Shown: positions 26,323 through 35,576, numbered from the stretch's first letter. The stretch is 64,000 nucleotides of DNA from JAJRTA01 sp965603125 (GCA_965603125.1 CBFDBU010000004.1:97996-161995); one strand, 5' to 3'. Notes: generated by a model from the letters alone, not told the origin. Numbers and translations are program-made.

Positions 26323-27849
26323 CTAATACGCCTTGGCGAAGACGGCGTCGATCTTGGCCGGTGCCCCGCAGATCACGCATCTGCCCGCCGTCCCACTCTG
26401 CTCAAACGGCAGGCAACGGATCGTAACCTTCAGCTCCGCCGATTTCTCCTCGCAGGCCGGGTTCTCACACCACTTGGCCAGAACAAAACCGCCGTGGATT
26501 TCCGGTTTCTCAGCATCCTCCGGGGTGAAGTATTTCCGAAACGTTTCAAAGTCATCAATGTCGCGATTGGTGTGCTCATCCAACAGAGCCTTGGCCTGGC
26601 GGAAGTAGTTGGCCTGTATCTCTGGAAGAGCAGTAACGACGGTAGTGGTGACCTCTTCCCGGTTTACACTTCGAGCGGCCTTTACCGGCTCATCGCGCCG
26701 CCCCATGAAGACACTCCCGGAATCCATGTCGCGGAAACCGATCTCCAGCCGAATCGGGGCGCCCCTTTTGACCCACTCCCATTTCTTCTCGACCGGGCGC
26801 ATGTCCCTTTTGTCCACCTGCACCGCGATATTGCTACCACCGTAGGATGCGCGCCCGATATCATCAGCCACCGATTGAGCGTAAGCCATGATCCGGTCTT
26901 CCTGTCCCGGCTTGTTGAGCATGGGAATCACCACTACCTGCCTCGGCGCGATTCGAGGTGGCAGACGCAGGCCGTCGTCGTCAGCGTGGACCATAACAAG
27001 GGCCCCCACCAGACGGCTCGAAACTCCCCAGGAAGTGGTGTAAGCGTCCTCCTGTTCGCCGTCCCGATTCGAGAACTGAATCTCGAACGCGCGCGAGAAG
27101 TTCTGGCCGAGGTAGTGCGATGTTCCCGCCTGAAGCGCCTTGCGGTCCTGCATCATGCCCTCGATGCAGTAGGTGTTGACGGCGCCCGGGAAGCGTTCCA
27201 CGGGCGTCTTCTCGCCGGCGATTACGGGAATGGCCAGTTCCTCCTCCACGAACGGGCGATAGACACGGTGCAGAATCATAAGCGTTTCTTCCATCGCCTC
27301 CTTCTCGCTGGCATGAGCGGTGTGCCCCTCCTGCCAGAGGAATTCCGTGGTGCGCAGGAATATGCGGGGGCGCATCTCCCATCTAACGATATTAGCCCAC
27401 TGGTTGATCAAAAGCGGCAAATCACGATAGGATTGAATCCAGCGGGCAAAAGAGCGACCGATGATCGTCTCCGATGTCGGCCGCACGATCAGTGGTTCTT
27501 CCAGTTCCCCGGTGGGAACAAGTCTGCCGGACTTCTCGACCAGACGGTGGTGCGTGACTACCGCACACTCCTTGGCGAAACCCTCGACGTGACTCGCTTC
27601 TTTCTCTAAGAAGCTCAACGGGATAAACAGCGGGAAGTAGGCATTCTCGTGTCCGGTGGCTTTTATTCGGTCGTCCAGGCCGCGCTGGAGCTTCTCCCAT
27701 ATCCCGTAACCCCAGGGTCTGATGACCATACACCCCCGGACACTTGACATCTCGGCCATGTCAGCGGCCTTGATGACCTGCTGATACCATTCCGGGTAAT
27801 CTTCCCGCCTTGTCGGTGATATTGCGTTTTGCTGGCTGTTGGCGCTCAC
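26323..27849 (-). CDS. proS: Prolyl-tRNA synthetase, archaeal/eukaryotic type
   Basis: The 508-residue class II synthetase charges tRNA-Pro. Motif 2 is RWEMRPRIFLRTTEFLWQEGHTAHA, and PTSETIIGRSFARWI precedes it. It lacks the bacterial insertion (editing) domain between motifs 2 and 3 and carries the C-terminal zinc-binding extension (WCENPACEEKSAEL and GRCVICGAPA) ending in a Tyr, all features of the archaeal-type ProS found in some bacteria. It is a single-gene unit with its own promoter and a structured leader. Confidence 0.95.
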   Translation of the reverse strand: MSANSQQNAISPTRREDYPEWYQQVIKAADMAEMSSVRGCMVIRPWGYGIWEKLQRGLDDRIKATGHENAYFPLFIPLSFLEKEASHVEGFAKECAVVTHHRLVEKSGRLVPTGELEEPLIVRPTSETIIGRSFARWIQSYRDLPLLINQWANIVRWEMRPRIFLRTTEFLWQEGHTAHASEKEAMEETLMILHRVYRPFVEEELAIPVIAGEKTPVERFPGAVNTYCIEGMMQDRKALQAGTSHYLGQNFSRAFEIQFSNRDGEQEDAYTTSWGVSSRLVGALVMVHADDDGLRLPPRIAPRQVVVIPMLNKPGQEDRIMAYAQSVADDIGRASYGGSNIAVQVDKRDMRPVEKKWEWVKRGAPIRLEIGFRDMDSGSVFMGRRDEPVKAARSVNREEVTTTVVTALPEIQANYFRQAKALLDEHTNRDIDDFETFRKYFTPEDAEKPEIHGGFVLAKWCENPACEEKSAELKVTIRCLPFEQSGTAGRCVICGAPAKIDAVFAKAY

Positions 27850-27964
27850 TTCTCACTCATCCTGTATTTATGCGGTCGGCTTGAGGCCGCAGCGCCCCGT
27901 AACAGGCCTCTGCGGCTGCTTTTCAAGGGACGCGACCCCGTTGCTTGTCAGTCATATCGGCCGG

Positions 27965-27993
27965 ACTATAGTACCAGCTAAGCGAAATGACAA
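27965..27993 (-). promoter_or_regulatory. Sigma-70 promoter for proS
   Basis: Minus strand: TTGTCA (27988-27993), 17 bases, TATAGT (27965-27970). The leader of about 108 bases contains a GCCGCAG/CTGCGGC stem. No T-box features are seen. Confidence 0.65.
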
Positions 27994-28055
27994 CAAAAAT
28001 CCCCGACCGCATTCCCGCCCATAATATCATTCCCCTTCCTCTGTCATGGTATTGC

Positions 28056-28480
28056 GCTGTCAGGCGTCTCTGCCTGAAGGCTCTCTCGTCACCAGTCGTC
28101 AGGTGTCGGGCAGGGACACCCGACACCACGCTTATGACAAATCCGCCTGCTTCCGAGTATGACAAAATGCTTTTTTGACAAGCCCTTTCGCGGGCTGACA
28201 AATCTTCAGATGCTGGTGCTGCCAGGCGTCTCTGCCTGGCAGTAGCACGAATCCATAGAGGTGTCGGGCAGGGACACCCGACACCACGCTTATGACAAAT
28301 CCACCTGCTTCCGAGTATGACAAAATGCTTTTTTGACAAGCCCTTTCGCGGGCTGACAAATCTTCAGATGCTGGTGCTGCCAGGCGTCTCTGCCTGGCAG
28401 TAGCACGAATCCATAGAGGTGTCGGGCAGGGACACCCGGCGCCACCCCTTTGAGTACGTTTTTCAACAGCCCCTTTCGCG
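28056..28480. repeat. Tandem array of the double-hairpin repeat (copies B, C, D; 158-bp period)
   Basis: Equivalent points fall at 28103 and 28261 (GTGTCGGGCA) and at 28213 and 28371 (CTGGTGCTGC), so the period is exactly 158 bases. Each unit has a CCAGGCGTCTCTGCCTGG or related hairpin, the linker GTAGCACGAATCCATAGAG and a GTGTCGGGCAGGGACACCCGACAC hairpin. Units B and C end in a GACAAATC...CTTTTTTGACAAGCCC tail. Copy D ends in the GTACGTTTTTCAACA tail shared with copies at 37955 and 42123. Confidence 0.85.
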
Positions 28481-28539
28481 GGCATGACAAAGAAGGTGGA
28501 GTCCGTACTCGGCAGACCTCCTGGTCTCCTCGAAAAACA

Positions 28540-28567
28540 TTGCCTTTGAGTGCGTTCGCGGTATATT
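28540..28567 (+). promoter_or_regulatory. Candidate promoter for the lol-mcs-clpC unit
   Basis: TTGCCT (28540-28545), 16 bases, TATATT (28562-28567). It gives a leader of about 165 bases that includes the perfect hairpin GTCAGGGG/CCCCTGAC at 28648-28670. Confidence 0.5.
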
Positions 28568-28736
28568 CTAACGCGGAAGAGCGATATGCCGCAGGCCGTT
28601 GGCCGGAGTTGCGAGTTGAAACCCCGCAATTTCGGCGCGTCCGTGACGTCAGGGGCGCATGACCCCTGACCTGCAGGAGCAGTTCAGTACGGCTCCGTGA
28701 TAGTGTGGCCAGTTGCATCCGAGAGCAGTGCGCCTG

Positions 28737-29963
28737 ATGAAGTACGAGAGTTTCATAGCCAGACGTTATCTCAGATCAGGGCGGTTCTTCGTCTCGGTCT
28801 CAACGTGGATTACAGCCCTGGGCGTAACGTTGGGCGTGGCGGTGGTCTGTTTCGTGATGTCACTCCACAACGGTTTCGAGACGGAGATTCGCACGCGCCT
28901 GCTGGGCACCACTTCACACATTTCGGTTTTTCCACTGGGCGACGAGTTGATCGAGGACTACGAGAAACTGGTGGATCAGCTTGAAGCAATCGACGGCGTG
29001 GTCGCGGCATCGCCTTTCATCTACTACAAGGCGGCCGTTTCTTCCGCCTCAGCCGGAGACGGCGCGGTCATTCGCGGCATCGATCTGGAGCAAGAACGCG
29101 GCACGGCCAACATCGCCCGCGACCTGATAGCCGGTGAGTACTCCTTTGAACCGGCTGTTCTCGACGACGACACGATACCGGGCCTGCTCATCGGCAGCGC
29201 GTTAGCCGGCCGCCTGGGCCTCTACCTGGGTGAGCCGATATTGCTGTACTCCCTGAGCGGCGAGGACCTGCATAGAAAAGCGCGACCGCGCGTGGCTAAA
29301 TTTCACGTGACCGGAATTTTCGAGACCGGCATGTTTGAGTTCGACGCGCAGATGATTTACATCTCCCTTGCGTCGGCGCAAAAGCTTTTCAAGATCGGCG
29401 ATGCTGTCACGGCTGCCCATCTCAAGCTCGATGACATCTATAAATCGGACGAGGCCGCCGCTGTCATTGATTCGGTTCTTGGCTATCGGTACGACGTTGT
29501 GCCATGGAACGTTCTGCACAAGAACCTGTTCGCCTGGATTGCCATAGAAAAGAAAATCCTGTTTTTGGGCTTTATTCTGATCGTAGTCGTAGCCGCCTTT
29601 TCAATCATATCAACGCTGGTGATGCTGACGATGGAAAAGCGGGCTGAAATCGGGATAATGAAGACTATCGGGTGCACCCCGGCCTCGATACGCAAGATAT
29701 TCGTGTACAAAGGATTAGCTATAGGACTTGTCGGCGTGCTGGTCGGCTGGGCTCTTGCATTGGCGGCGGCCTACATCCAGAACCGCTACGAACTGATCTC
29801 GCTTTCGCCCGATATCTACTTCATCAGCTACCTGCCGATTGAGACCCACCTGCCGGATTTCCTGCTGGCCGGGCTGGTATCGCTTGCAGTCTGTTTTCTG
29901 GCGGCGCTCTACCCGGCCACCCAGGCGGCACGGCTGTCGGTAATCGAGGTCTTGAGGCAATAA
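28737..29963 (+). CDS. LolC/LolE-family lipoprotein-releasing ABC transporter permease
   Basis: The 408-residue permease has the LolC/E topology. One N-terminal helix (about residues 18-45) carries the conserved ITALGVTLGVAVVCFVMSLHNGF. A large periplasmic domain follows, then three helices (about 275-300, 325-350 and 375-395) of the FtsX family, with MKTIGCTPASIRKIF in between. With the ATPase encoded next it extracts outer-membrane lipoproteins from the inner membrane. Only one permease gene is present, so a homodimeric LolF-like arrangement is likely. The ATG at 28737 lacks a strong ribosome site; a TTG at 28713 is the alternative. Confidence 0.88.
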   Translation: MKYESFIARRYLRSGRFFVSVSTWITALGVTLGVAVVCFVMSLHNGFETEIRTRLLGTTSHISVFPLGDELIEDYEKLVDQLEAIDGVVAASPFIYYKAAVSSASAGDGAVIRGIDLEQERGTANIARDLIAGEYSFEPAVLDDDTIPGLLIGSALAGRLGLYLGEPILLYSLSGEDLHRKARPRVAKFHVTGIFETGMFEFDAQMIYISLASAQKLFKIGDAVTAAHLKLDDIYKSDEAAAVIDSVLGYRYDVVPWNVLHKNLFAWIAIEKKILFLGFILIVVVAAFSIISTLVMLTMEKRAEIGIMKTIGCTPASIRKIFVYKGLAIGLVGVLVGWALALAAAYIQNRYELISLSPDIYFISYLPIETHLPDFLLAGLVSLAVCFLAALYPATQAARLSVIEVLRQ

Positions 29964-30064
29964 CCGCATGAATCAAGTCGGCCGAACTAAAACTTTGCGC
30001 GAAAGTGGCGAAAACACTACTGTACCCGGTGATGGGCGAAACCATGGGACGGAAAGCGGAAAAC

Positions 30065-30757
30065 ATGGAACACGGTGAGCAAATATTGACAGCTATGGGA
30101 ATCGAGCGTACGTTCGTGACCGGTGCCACCATCCTGCCGGTGCTGACCGGGCTTTCCATCACCATGCGAAGCGGGGAGATAACCACCGTCACCGGCGCTT
30201 CGGGCGTTGGAAAATCCACGCTGTTGCACATTCTGGGGGGGCTGGATCGACCCAATCATGGGGAGGTCAGGATTAAGGGAGTGCTGTTGAACGACCAGTC
30301 CCAGAAGGCACTGGCCCGGCTTCGCAACGATAAAGTTGGCTTTGTGTTCCAGTTTCACTATCTGATGGATGATTTCAGCGCCGTTGAAAACGTGATGATG
30401 CCCATGATAGTGGCGGGACGAAAGATGACCGAGGCTTCGACTAAGGCGGAACAACTACTGGAGCAGGTGGGTTTAATAGACAGAGCTATGCATCGTCCAA
30501 AGCAGTTGTCGGGCGGTGAACAGCAGCGCGTGGCCGTTGCTCGGGCCTTGGCTAATGACCCGGAGATCGTACTTGCGGACGAACCGTCGGGCAACCTTGA
30601 CACAGCTACCGGGCACAGACTTCACGATCTCCTCTTCCACCTCAACGCCGAGAACGACGTCACTTTTCTTATAGCCACGCACAACCAGGAACTGGCCGCT
30701 CGATGTGACCGCCGGCTGGAGATTGCCGATGGAAAAATTCGGGAGCAGAACCTTTAG
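30065..30757 (+). CDS. lolD: LolD-like ABC transporter ATP-binding protein
   Basis: The 230-residue ATPase has Walker A GASGVGKS, the Q-loop FQFHYL, signature LSGGEQQRVAVARAL, Walker B IVLADEP and the H-loop ATHNQE. The sequence follows the LolD/MacB-type family that powers FtsX-like permeases, matching the permease encoded 100 bases upstream. The frame is open to a GTG at 30005, but the ATG at 30065 gives the normal family N-terminus. Confidence 0.9.
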   Translation: MEHGEQILTAMGIERTFVTGATILPVLTGLSITMRSGEITTVTGASGVGKSTLLHILGGLDRPNHGEVRIKGVLLNDQSQKALARLRNDKVGFVFQFHYLMDDFSAVENVMMPMIVAGRKMTEASTKAEQLLEQVGLIDRAMHRPKQLSGGEQQRVAVARALANDPEIVLADEPSGNLDTATGHRLHDLLFHLNAENDVTFLIATHNQELAARCDRRLEIADGKIREQNL

Positions 30758-30771
30758 CGAGTGATACCGTC

Positions 30772-31302
30772 ATGTTATGTCAGGACTGCAGAAAACGTGA
30801 AGCGCAGGTTCATTTCACACAGATAGTGAACAATGAAAAGACCACCCTCAGCCTTTGCCGGGAGTGTGCTGCCGCGCGCGGATTCCATTCGCCGCTGGAA
30901 AATGCACCCTTTCCCCTGGCGGAGATCCTCGCGGGATTGGCGGCGGACCTGTCGACGTCACCCCGGAGCGGCGCCGCTGACACCCTGGTATGCCCCCGGT
31001 GCGGTCTCTCCTTTGATGATTTCGCCGGCCAGGGTCGGTTCGGGTGCGGTGAGTGTTACCGGACATTCCGGGCCAGGCTGGAACCGATAATGAGAAAGAT
31101 ACACGGCGCCTCGCTGCACCGGGGAAAAACCCCTAAGGCCGAGGTTGCCTCCCCCGCTGAGAAGGGATCCCTTCCCGTGAGAGAAGAGGAGCGCCTGGAG
31201 GCAGAACTCAAGAAAGCCGTGGAGTCCGAGGACTTCGAACGGGCCGCGGAAATCCGCGACAAGCTCAAGACCATGAAAAAATCCTTCTCCGTGGGAAACT
31301 GA
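30772..31302 (+). CDS. mcsA: McsA-like zinc-finger / UVR-motif activator of McsB
   Basis: The 176-residue protein has two cysteine pairs at the N-terminus (CQDC and CREC), a second set in the middle (CPRC and CGEC) and a C-terminal UVR motif (EERLEAELKKAVESEDFERA). This is the McsA architecture; McsA binds metal and activates the arginine kinase McsB. The gene is 14 bases after lolD and 22 before mcsB. The Firmicutes repressor gene ctsR that usually starts this operon is absent. Confidence 0.9.
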   Translation: MLCQDCRKREAQVHFTQIVNNEKTTLSLCRECAAARGFHSPLENAPFPLAEILAGLAADLSTSPRSGAADTLVCPRCGLSFDDFAGQGRFGCGECYRTFRARLEPIMRKIHGASLHRGKTPKAEVASPAEKGSLPVREEERLEAELKKAVESEDFERAAEIRDKLKTMKKSFSVGN

Positions 31303-31324
31303 TCATGCAGGCTGAAGGTTAAAA

Positions 31325-32383
31325 ATGATGTTTGAAGATATGGCGAAATCATCGGCGCCGTGGCTGTCGGGCCAGGGCAAAGAGGCGCTGGTGGTGCTGT
31401 CCAGCCGGGTACGCCTGGCCCGCAACGTGGCCGGCTGCGGTTTTCCGGCTTCGGCAGACAGCGAGACCAGGAGCAGAATCGTCGGCTACTTCGATTCGAC
31501 ACGAGGTCGATCGGAGACCCTCTCAAACGGTCTCTACTACAGAGCCGGTGAGATCAACGGCCTTGACAACGACTTTCTTATAGAACGACACTTGATCTCC
31601 CCCACTTTCCTCAACGGCGAAGAGTCCAAGGCGCTCTATATCGATCCGGAGGAGCAACTCTCCATAATGGTCAACGAAGAGGACCATCTTCGCATCCAGG
31701 CCCTGATGCCCGGCCTTGATCCTCATGGTGCCTACGAATTGGCCTCGAAGTACGACGTAGAGATCGGCCACCATCTCGAGTACGACTACGATCAGGATTT
31801 CGGCTACCTGACGGCCTGTCCCACCAACGCCGGAACGGGCATGCGCGCCTCGGTGCTGATCCATCTGCCGGGTCTGGTGCTCACCCGCGAGATTGACAAG
31901 GTAGTCTCGCACATTACTCGCAGCGGCCTTGTCGTCCGCGGATCCTACGGTGAGGGCAGTGACGTTTCGGGCAACCTCTTTCAGTTGTCGAACCAAACCA
32001 CGCTCGGCGTGACCGAAGAAGAGACTCTGCGCCAGATCACCCGTATGACTGAGGAAATTCTCGAAAAGGAGGCTGCCGCTCGCCAGCGCCTGGTCGACGA
32101 AGCAGCCGACATGATCGAGGACAAGATCTGGCGGGCCTACGGCATCCTGAAGCATGCCCGTGTGCTGACATCCGAGGAAGTGATGAACCTGCTCTCGGCC
32201 GTCCGGCTGGGTCATGCCATGAAGGTGATCGACTTTCTGGACGTCGCCCTGATAAATGACATGCTTCTGCTCTCGCAGCCGGCTCACCTTCAGAAGTTCT
32301 ACGGCCGCGAGATGGACTCCAACCGAAGAGATTTCGTTCGCGCCCAGATGGTGCGCGAGAAGCTGCGGAAAGCCGACAACTGA
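31325..32383 (+). CDS. mcsB: Protein arginine kinase McsB
   Basis: The 352-residue protein is a phosphagen-kinase-fold enzyme that phosphorylates arginines on proteins, marking them for ClpC-ClpP. Diagnostic motifs are SSRVRLARN, CPTNAGTGMRASVLIHLPGL (catalytic Cys and Arg-binding loop) and RGSYGEGSDVSGNLFQLSNQTTLG. GAAGG lies 7 bases before the ATG. It sits between mcsA and clpC, as in Bacillus. Confidence 0.95.
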   Translation: MMFEDMAKSSAPWLSGQGKEALVVLSSRVRLARNVAGCGFPASADSETRSRIVGYFDSTRGRSETLSNGLYYRAGEINGLDNDFLIERHLISPTFLNGEESKALYIDPEEQLSIMVNEEDHLRIQALMPGLDPHGAYELASKYDVEIGHHLEYDYDQDFGYLTACPTNAGTGMRASVLIHLPGLVLTREIDKVVSHITRSGLVVRGSYGEGSDVSGNLFQLSNQTTLGVTEEETLRQITRMTEEILEKEAAARQRLVDEAADMIEDKIWRAYGILKHARVLTSEEVMNLLSAVRLGHAMKVIDFLDVALINDMLLLSQPAHLQKFYGREMDSNRRDFVRAQMVREKLRKADN

Positions 32384-32438
32384 GTTCGGTTCGTGTAAGG
32401 ACTACTGCTCTTGTAGCACACAGGAAGGATAACACGCG

Positions 32439-34910
32439 ATGAACGAGATGTTCACAGAAGGCGCCCGAAAGGCAATCGAATACGCTCGCGACGAGGCTGC
32501 GCGTCTGAGACACGACTATATCGGAACCGAGCATCTCCTCCTGGGGTTGATCAAACTGGGTGAGGGGCAGGCCGTTGAGGTCATCGCCAACCTTGGCCTG
32601 GAACTGAGTGATCTGAAAATCTCTATCGAGGAGGTCGTCCAGCCGTCCGGGGGGACCATGACCATGGGCCAACTCCCGCTCACCGCGCGAGCCAAGAAGA
32701 CCCTCGAAGTCTCCGGCCAGGAGGCACGGGCGCTGAAATCAAAGGACATCGACACCGAACATATCCTGCTTGCCCTTCTCAAGGACGACGAGGGAGTGGC
32801 TGCGCAGGTCCTCTCCACGTATGAGATCGACTACAAGGAAACATACGAGGAGTTGATCAACATCCAGAACGGCAAGCCGTCCGCCTTCAAGAAGAAACGC
32901 AAGAAATCCAAGACCCCGGCGCTGGATCATTTCGGGCGCGATCTTACCGAGTTGGCTCGCCGGGCAGCCCTTGATCCCATCATCGGTCGCAATGACGAGA
33001 TCGAGCGCGTGTCCCAGGTCCTCTCCCGTCGCAAGAAGAATAACCCGGTGCTGATCGGAGAGCCGGGCGTCGGGAAGACGGCCATCGCCGAAGGCCTGGC
33101 GCAGCGAATAGTCGAGAACCGGGTGCCTCAGACACTTGAGAACAAGCGCGTGGTTACTCTCGACATGGCCTCGCTGGTGGCTGGCACCAAGTACCGCGGC
33201 CAGTTTGAAGAACGTCTGAAGGCGGTGATGAACGAGATCATCAGCGCCAGCGACGTGATCATTTTCATCGACGAGCTTCATACTATCGTCGGCGCCGGCG
33301 GCGCCGAGGGTTCACTGGACGCCTCCAATATCTTCAAGCCGTCCCTGGCGCGAGGCGAACTGCGGTGCATCGGCGCCACCACCCTCAACGAGTACCGCAA
33401 GTACATCGAAAAGGACGGCGCCCTCGAGAGACGCTTCCAGACGGTGATGATCGATCCACCCACCGAGCAAGACACGATCGAAATTCTCAAGGGACTGCGC
33501 CAGAAATACGAAGAACACCACCAGTTAACCATCTCCGATGAAGCGATAGTGGCGTCGGTCAGGCTGTCCAATCGCTACGTCTCCGGCAAATTCCAGCCCG
33601 ACAAGGCCATTGATCTGATCGACGAGGCCGGCTCACGGGCTCACCTGTCCACATACACCCGCCCCGAAGAATTCAGCGAGATCGAAAACCAGATCACGGA
33701 ACTGCAGGAGAAAAAGGAGCATGCCGTCAAGAACCAGGCTTTCGAGACCGCCGCCCAGATGCGCGATGAGATCAAGCTGAAAAGGGAAGAATTGGCGAAT
33801 CTGCAGACGAGCTGGGAGGAAGCCCGTGAGAGCGAGAAAATCGTCCTGTCCGCTGACGACGTGGCCAGGGTTCTGGCCAAGATCACCGGCATCCCTCTCT
33901 TCCGCCTCGAGGAAAGCGAATCCCGACGGCTGCTCCGCATGGAGGATGAACTCAAGAAGACCATCGTGGGACAGGCGGAACCTATCGCGACCGTAGCAAA
34001 GGCGATACGTCGCGCACGGGCCGGGCTGGGCGATCCCCGTCGACCGATAGGCGCCTTTATGTTCCTCGGCCCGACCGGCGTCGGCAAAACGGAACTGGCC
34101 CGAACGCTGGCCATGTTCCTGTTCGAAGACGTCGAATCCCTGATACGCATCGACATGTCGGAGTATATGGAGAAATTCGCAGTGTCTCGTCTGGTCGGCG
34201 CCCCACCCGGCTACGTCGGATACGAGGAAGGCGGCCAGCTCACCGAGAAGGTCCGTCGCAAACCGTATTCCGTGGTCCTGCTCGACGAGATCGAAAAGGC
34301 CCATCCCGATGTCTTCAATATCCTCCTGCAGTTGATAGACGACGGCTGTCTCACTGATTCCTTTGGTCGCAAGGTCGATTTCAAGAACACCGTCCTGATT
34401 ATGACGTCCAACATCGGCACCAGGCAGATCCGCGACGACAAAACGGTGGGTTTCGACGCCCAGAAAGTGGAATCGTCCCACGAGCACATGGAAAAGAAGA
34501 TCATGGACGAACTGAAGAAACTGTTCAACCCTGAACTTCTCAACAGGATCGACGAGACGCTTGTCTTCCGGTCGCTAAACAGGGACCACATCAAGGAGAT
34601 CATCGACATTCTCGTGGCCGACATCGCCAAGCGGATGGCTGAGAAAGGTATCAGCTTCCGGCTTACTGACGAGGCGAAGGAGTTCCTTACCGAAAAGGGA
34701 TTCGATCCTGCCTACGGCGCACGACCTCTCAAACGAGCGCTTCGCCGTTACCTTGAGGACCCTCTGGCAGAGGAAATCCTCCGCGGACAATACGCCGGCG
34801 ACAGCAACATAGTAATCGGCGCCGGCAACAAGGGACTCACTTTCACCGCGGTTGAGGAGCAGGATCAGTCGCACGACGAAGACCAGCAGCAGGAGGCAAT
34901 AAGACAGTAG
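32439..34910 (+). CDS. clpC: ATP-dependent Clp protease ATP-binding subunit ClpC
   Basis: The 823-residue Hsp100 unfoldase has the double N-domain (residues 1-145), a first AAA domain with GEPGVGKT and IIFIDELHTI, a middle domain with a UVR motif (ITELQEKKEHAVKNQAFETA) that binds McsB-type partners, and a second AAA domain with GPTGVGKT and VVLLDEIEKAH. It delivers arginine-phosphorylated or adaptor-bound proteins to ClpP. The C-terminal tail is Gln/Asp-rich. It ends the lol-mcs operon. Confidence 0.96.
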   Translation: MNEMFTEGARKAIEYARDEAARLRHDYIGTEHLLLGLIKLGEGQAVEVIANLGLELSDLKISIEEVVQPSGGTMTMGQLPLTARAKKTLEVSGQEARALKSKDIDTEHILLALLKDDEGVAAQVLSTYEIDYKETYEELINIQNGKPSAFKKKRKKSKTPALDHFGRDLTELARRAALDPIIGRNDEIERVSQVLSRRKKNNPVLIGEPGVGKTAIAEGLAQRIVENRVPQTLENKRVVTLDMASLVAGTKYRGQFEERLKAVMNEIISASDVIIFIDELHTIVGAGGAEGSLDASNIFKPSLARGELRCIGATTLNEYRKYIEKDGALERRFQTVMIDPPTEQDTIEILKGLRQKYEEHHQLTISDEAIVASVRLSNRYVSGKFQPDKAIDLIDEAGSRAHLSTYTRPEEFSEIENQITELQEKKEHAVKNQAFETAAQMRDEIKLKREELANLQTSWEEARESEKIVLSADDVARVLAKITGIPLFRLEESESRRLLRMEDELKKTIVGQAEPIATVAKAIRRARAGLGDPRRPIGAFMFLGPTGVGKTELARTLAMFLFEDVESLIRIDMSEYMEKFAVSRLVGAPPGYVGYEEGGQLTEKVRRKPYSVVLLDEIEKAHPDVFNILLQLIDDGCLTDSFGRKVDFKNTVLIMTSNIGTRQIRDDKTVGFDAQKVESSHEHMEKKIMDELKKLFNPELLNRIDETLVFRSLNRDHIKEIIDILVADIAKRMAEKGISFRLTDEAKEFLTEKGFDPAYGARPLKRALRRYLEDPLAEEILRGQYAGDSNIVIGAGNKGLTFTAVEEQDQSHDEDQQQEAIRQ

Positions 34911-35223
34911 CCCATCCCTTGCAACCGGTCAGGACTTCAGACCGCCCTCGGCAGCCACGTCAGGACGGTTCCGCCCCGTGAACTGAGGCGCCGGGGCGAC
35001 AACAAGTTGGGACGACAGAAAACAATGACGCGGCTACACCGGGCATCAGTGAAGCTGTTTTTTTCACTTGCGTTTACTGCCCAGAGAGGTATAATGTTAA
35101 GTTATTGCTCTTTCCATCAGGGCAATAGCAGAGCTTGAGGGTCGGGCGTAGGGGAGTTGCACCTGCCGGCTCGAAGGCGACCGAAGTACTCGAAGAACGG
35201 ACCGGTTTTGACAGAGGTATAAG
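34911..35223. other. Intergenic region between clpC and rpmA
   Basis: These 313 bases hold the rpmA promoter (35068-35095) and a leader of about 120 bases. In the leader TATTGCTC pairs with GGGCAATA (about 35103-35129). No gene is supported. A rho-independent terminator for clpC is not obvious. Confidence 0.45.
35068..35095 (+). promoter_or_regulatory. Sigma-70 promoter for rpmA
   Basis: TTGCGT (35068-35073), 16 bases, TATAAT (35090-35095), a perfect -10 element. Transcription would start near 35102. Confidence 0.65.
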
Positions 35224-35475
35224 ATGGCACACAAGAAAGGCGTCGGCTCTTCCAAGAACGGCCGCGATTCAAACGGCCAGCGACGCGGCACCAAAGTATA
35301 CGGCGGACAGGCGGTGCCGGCCGGCACGATCATAGTCCGTCAGTGCGGAACGAAGATCAAACCGGGATACAACGTAGGGATAGGCAAAGACTGTACTCTC
35401 TTTGCCAAAGTCACGGGTGTCGTGACATTTGAGCGGGTCGCCAAAAACCGCCGCCGGGTGTCCGTGTACGAGTGA
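35224..35475 (+). CDS. rpmA: 50S ribosomal protein L27 (bL27)
   Basis: The 83-residue basic protein starts with MAHKKGVGSSKNGRDSNGQR and continues with GGQAVPAGTIIVRQ and NVGIGKDCTLFA, all canonical L27. The N-terminal tail without a cleavable extension reaches the peptidyl transferase centre. AGAGGT precedes the ATG. The usual partner rplU (L21) is not upstream, so the rplU-rpmA pair is split in this genome. Confidence 0.97.
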   Translation: MAHKKGVGSSKNGRDSNGQRRGTKVYGGQAVPAGTIIVRQCGTKIKPGYNVGIGKDCTLFAKVTGVVTFERVAKNRRRVSVYE

Positions 35476-35547
35476 TGGCGCCGACACGGGCGTCTGAGGG
35501 ACATGCCTCGTTGATCCGGCTGTACCTGCGAATCCTGCGGCAGAGTT

Positions 35548-35576
35548 GTCGACGGCTTTCGATCGACGGCTTTTTT
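35548..35576 (+). terminator. Probable rho-independent terminator after rpmA
   Basis: GTCGA (35548-35552) pairs with TCGAC (35563-35567), followed by GGC and six Ts (35571-35576). The stem is short but well placed. Confidence 0.5.

Noticed and set aside
27850..27957. T-box riboswitch in the proS leader
   Set aside because: A GC-rich stem exists, but no T-box sequence, specifier loop or antiterminator can be found.
28056..28480. Possible CRISPR array
   Set aside because: The units are 158 bp, nearly identical along their full length with no variable spacers, and no cas genes are nearby.
27923..28718. Three minus-strand open frames with repeated protein segments (GVPARHL, FCHTRKQ)
   Set aside because: They translate the 158-bp tandem repeat. 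The repeated peptide is a by-product of repeated DNA, and no ribosome site or family match exists.
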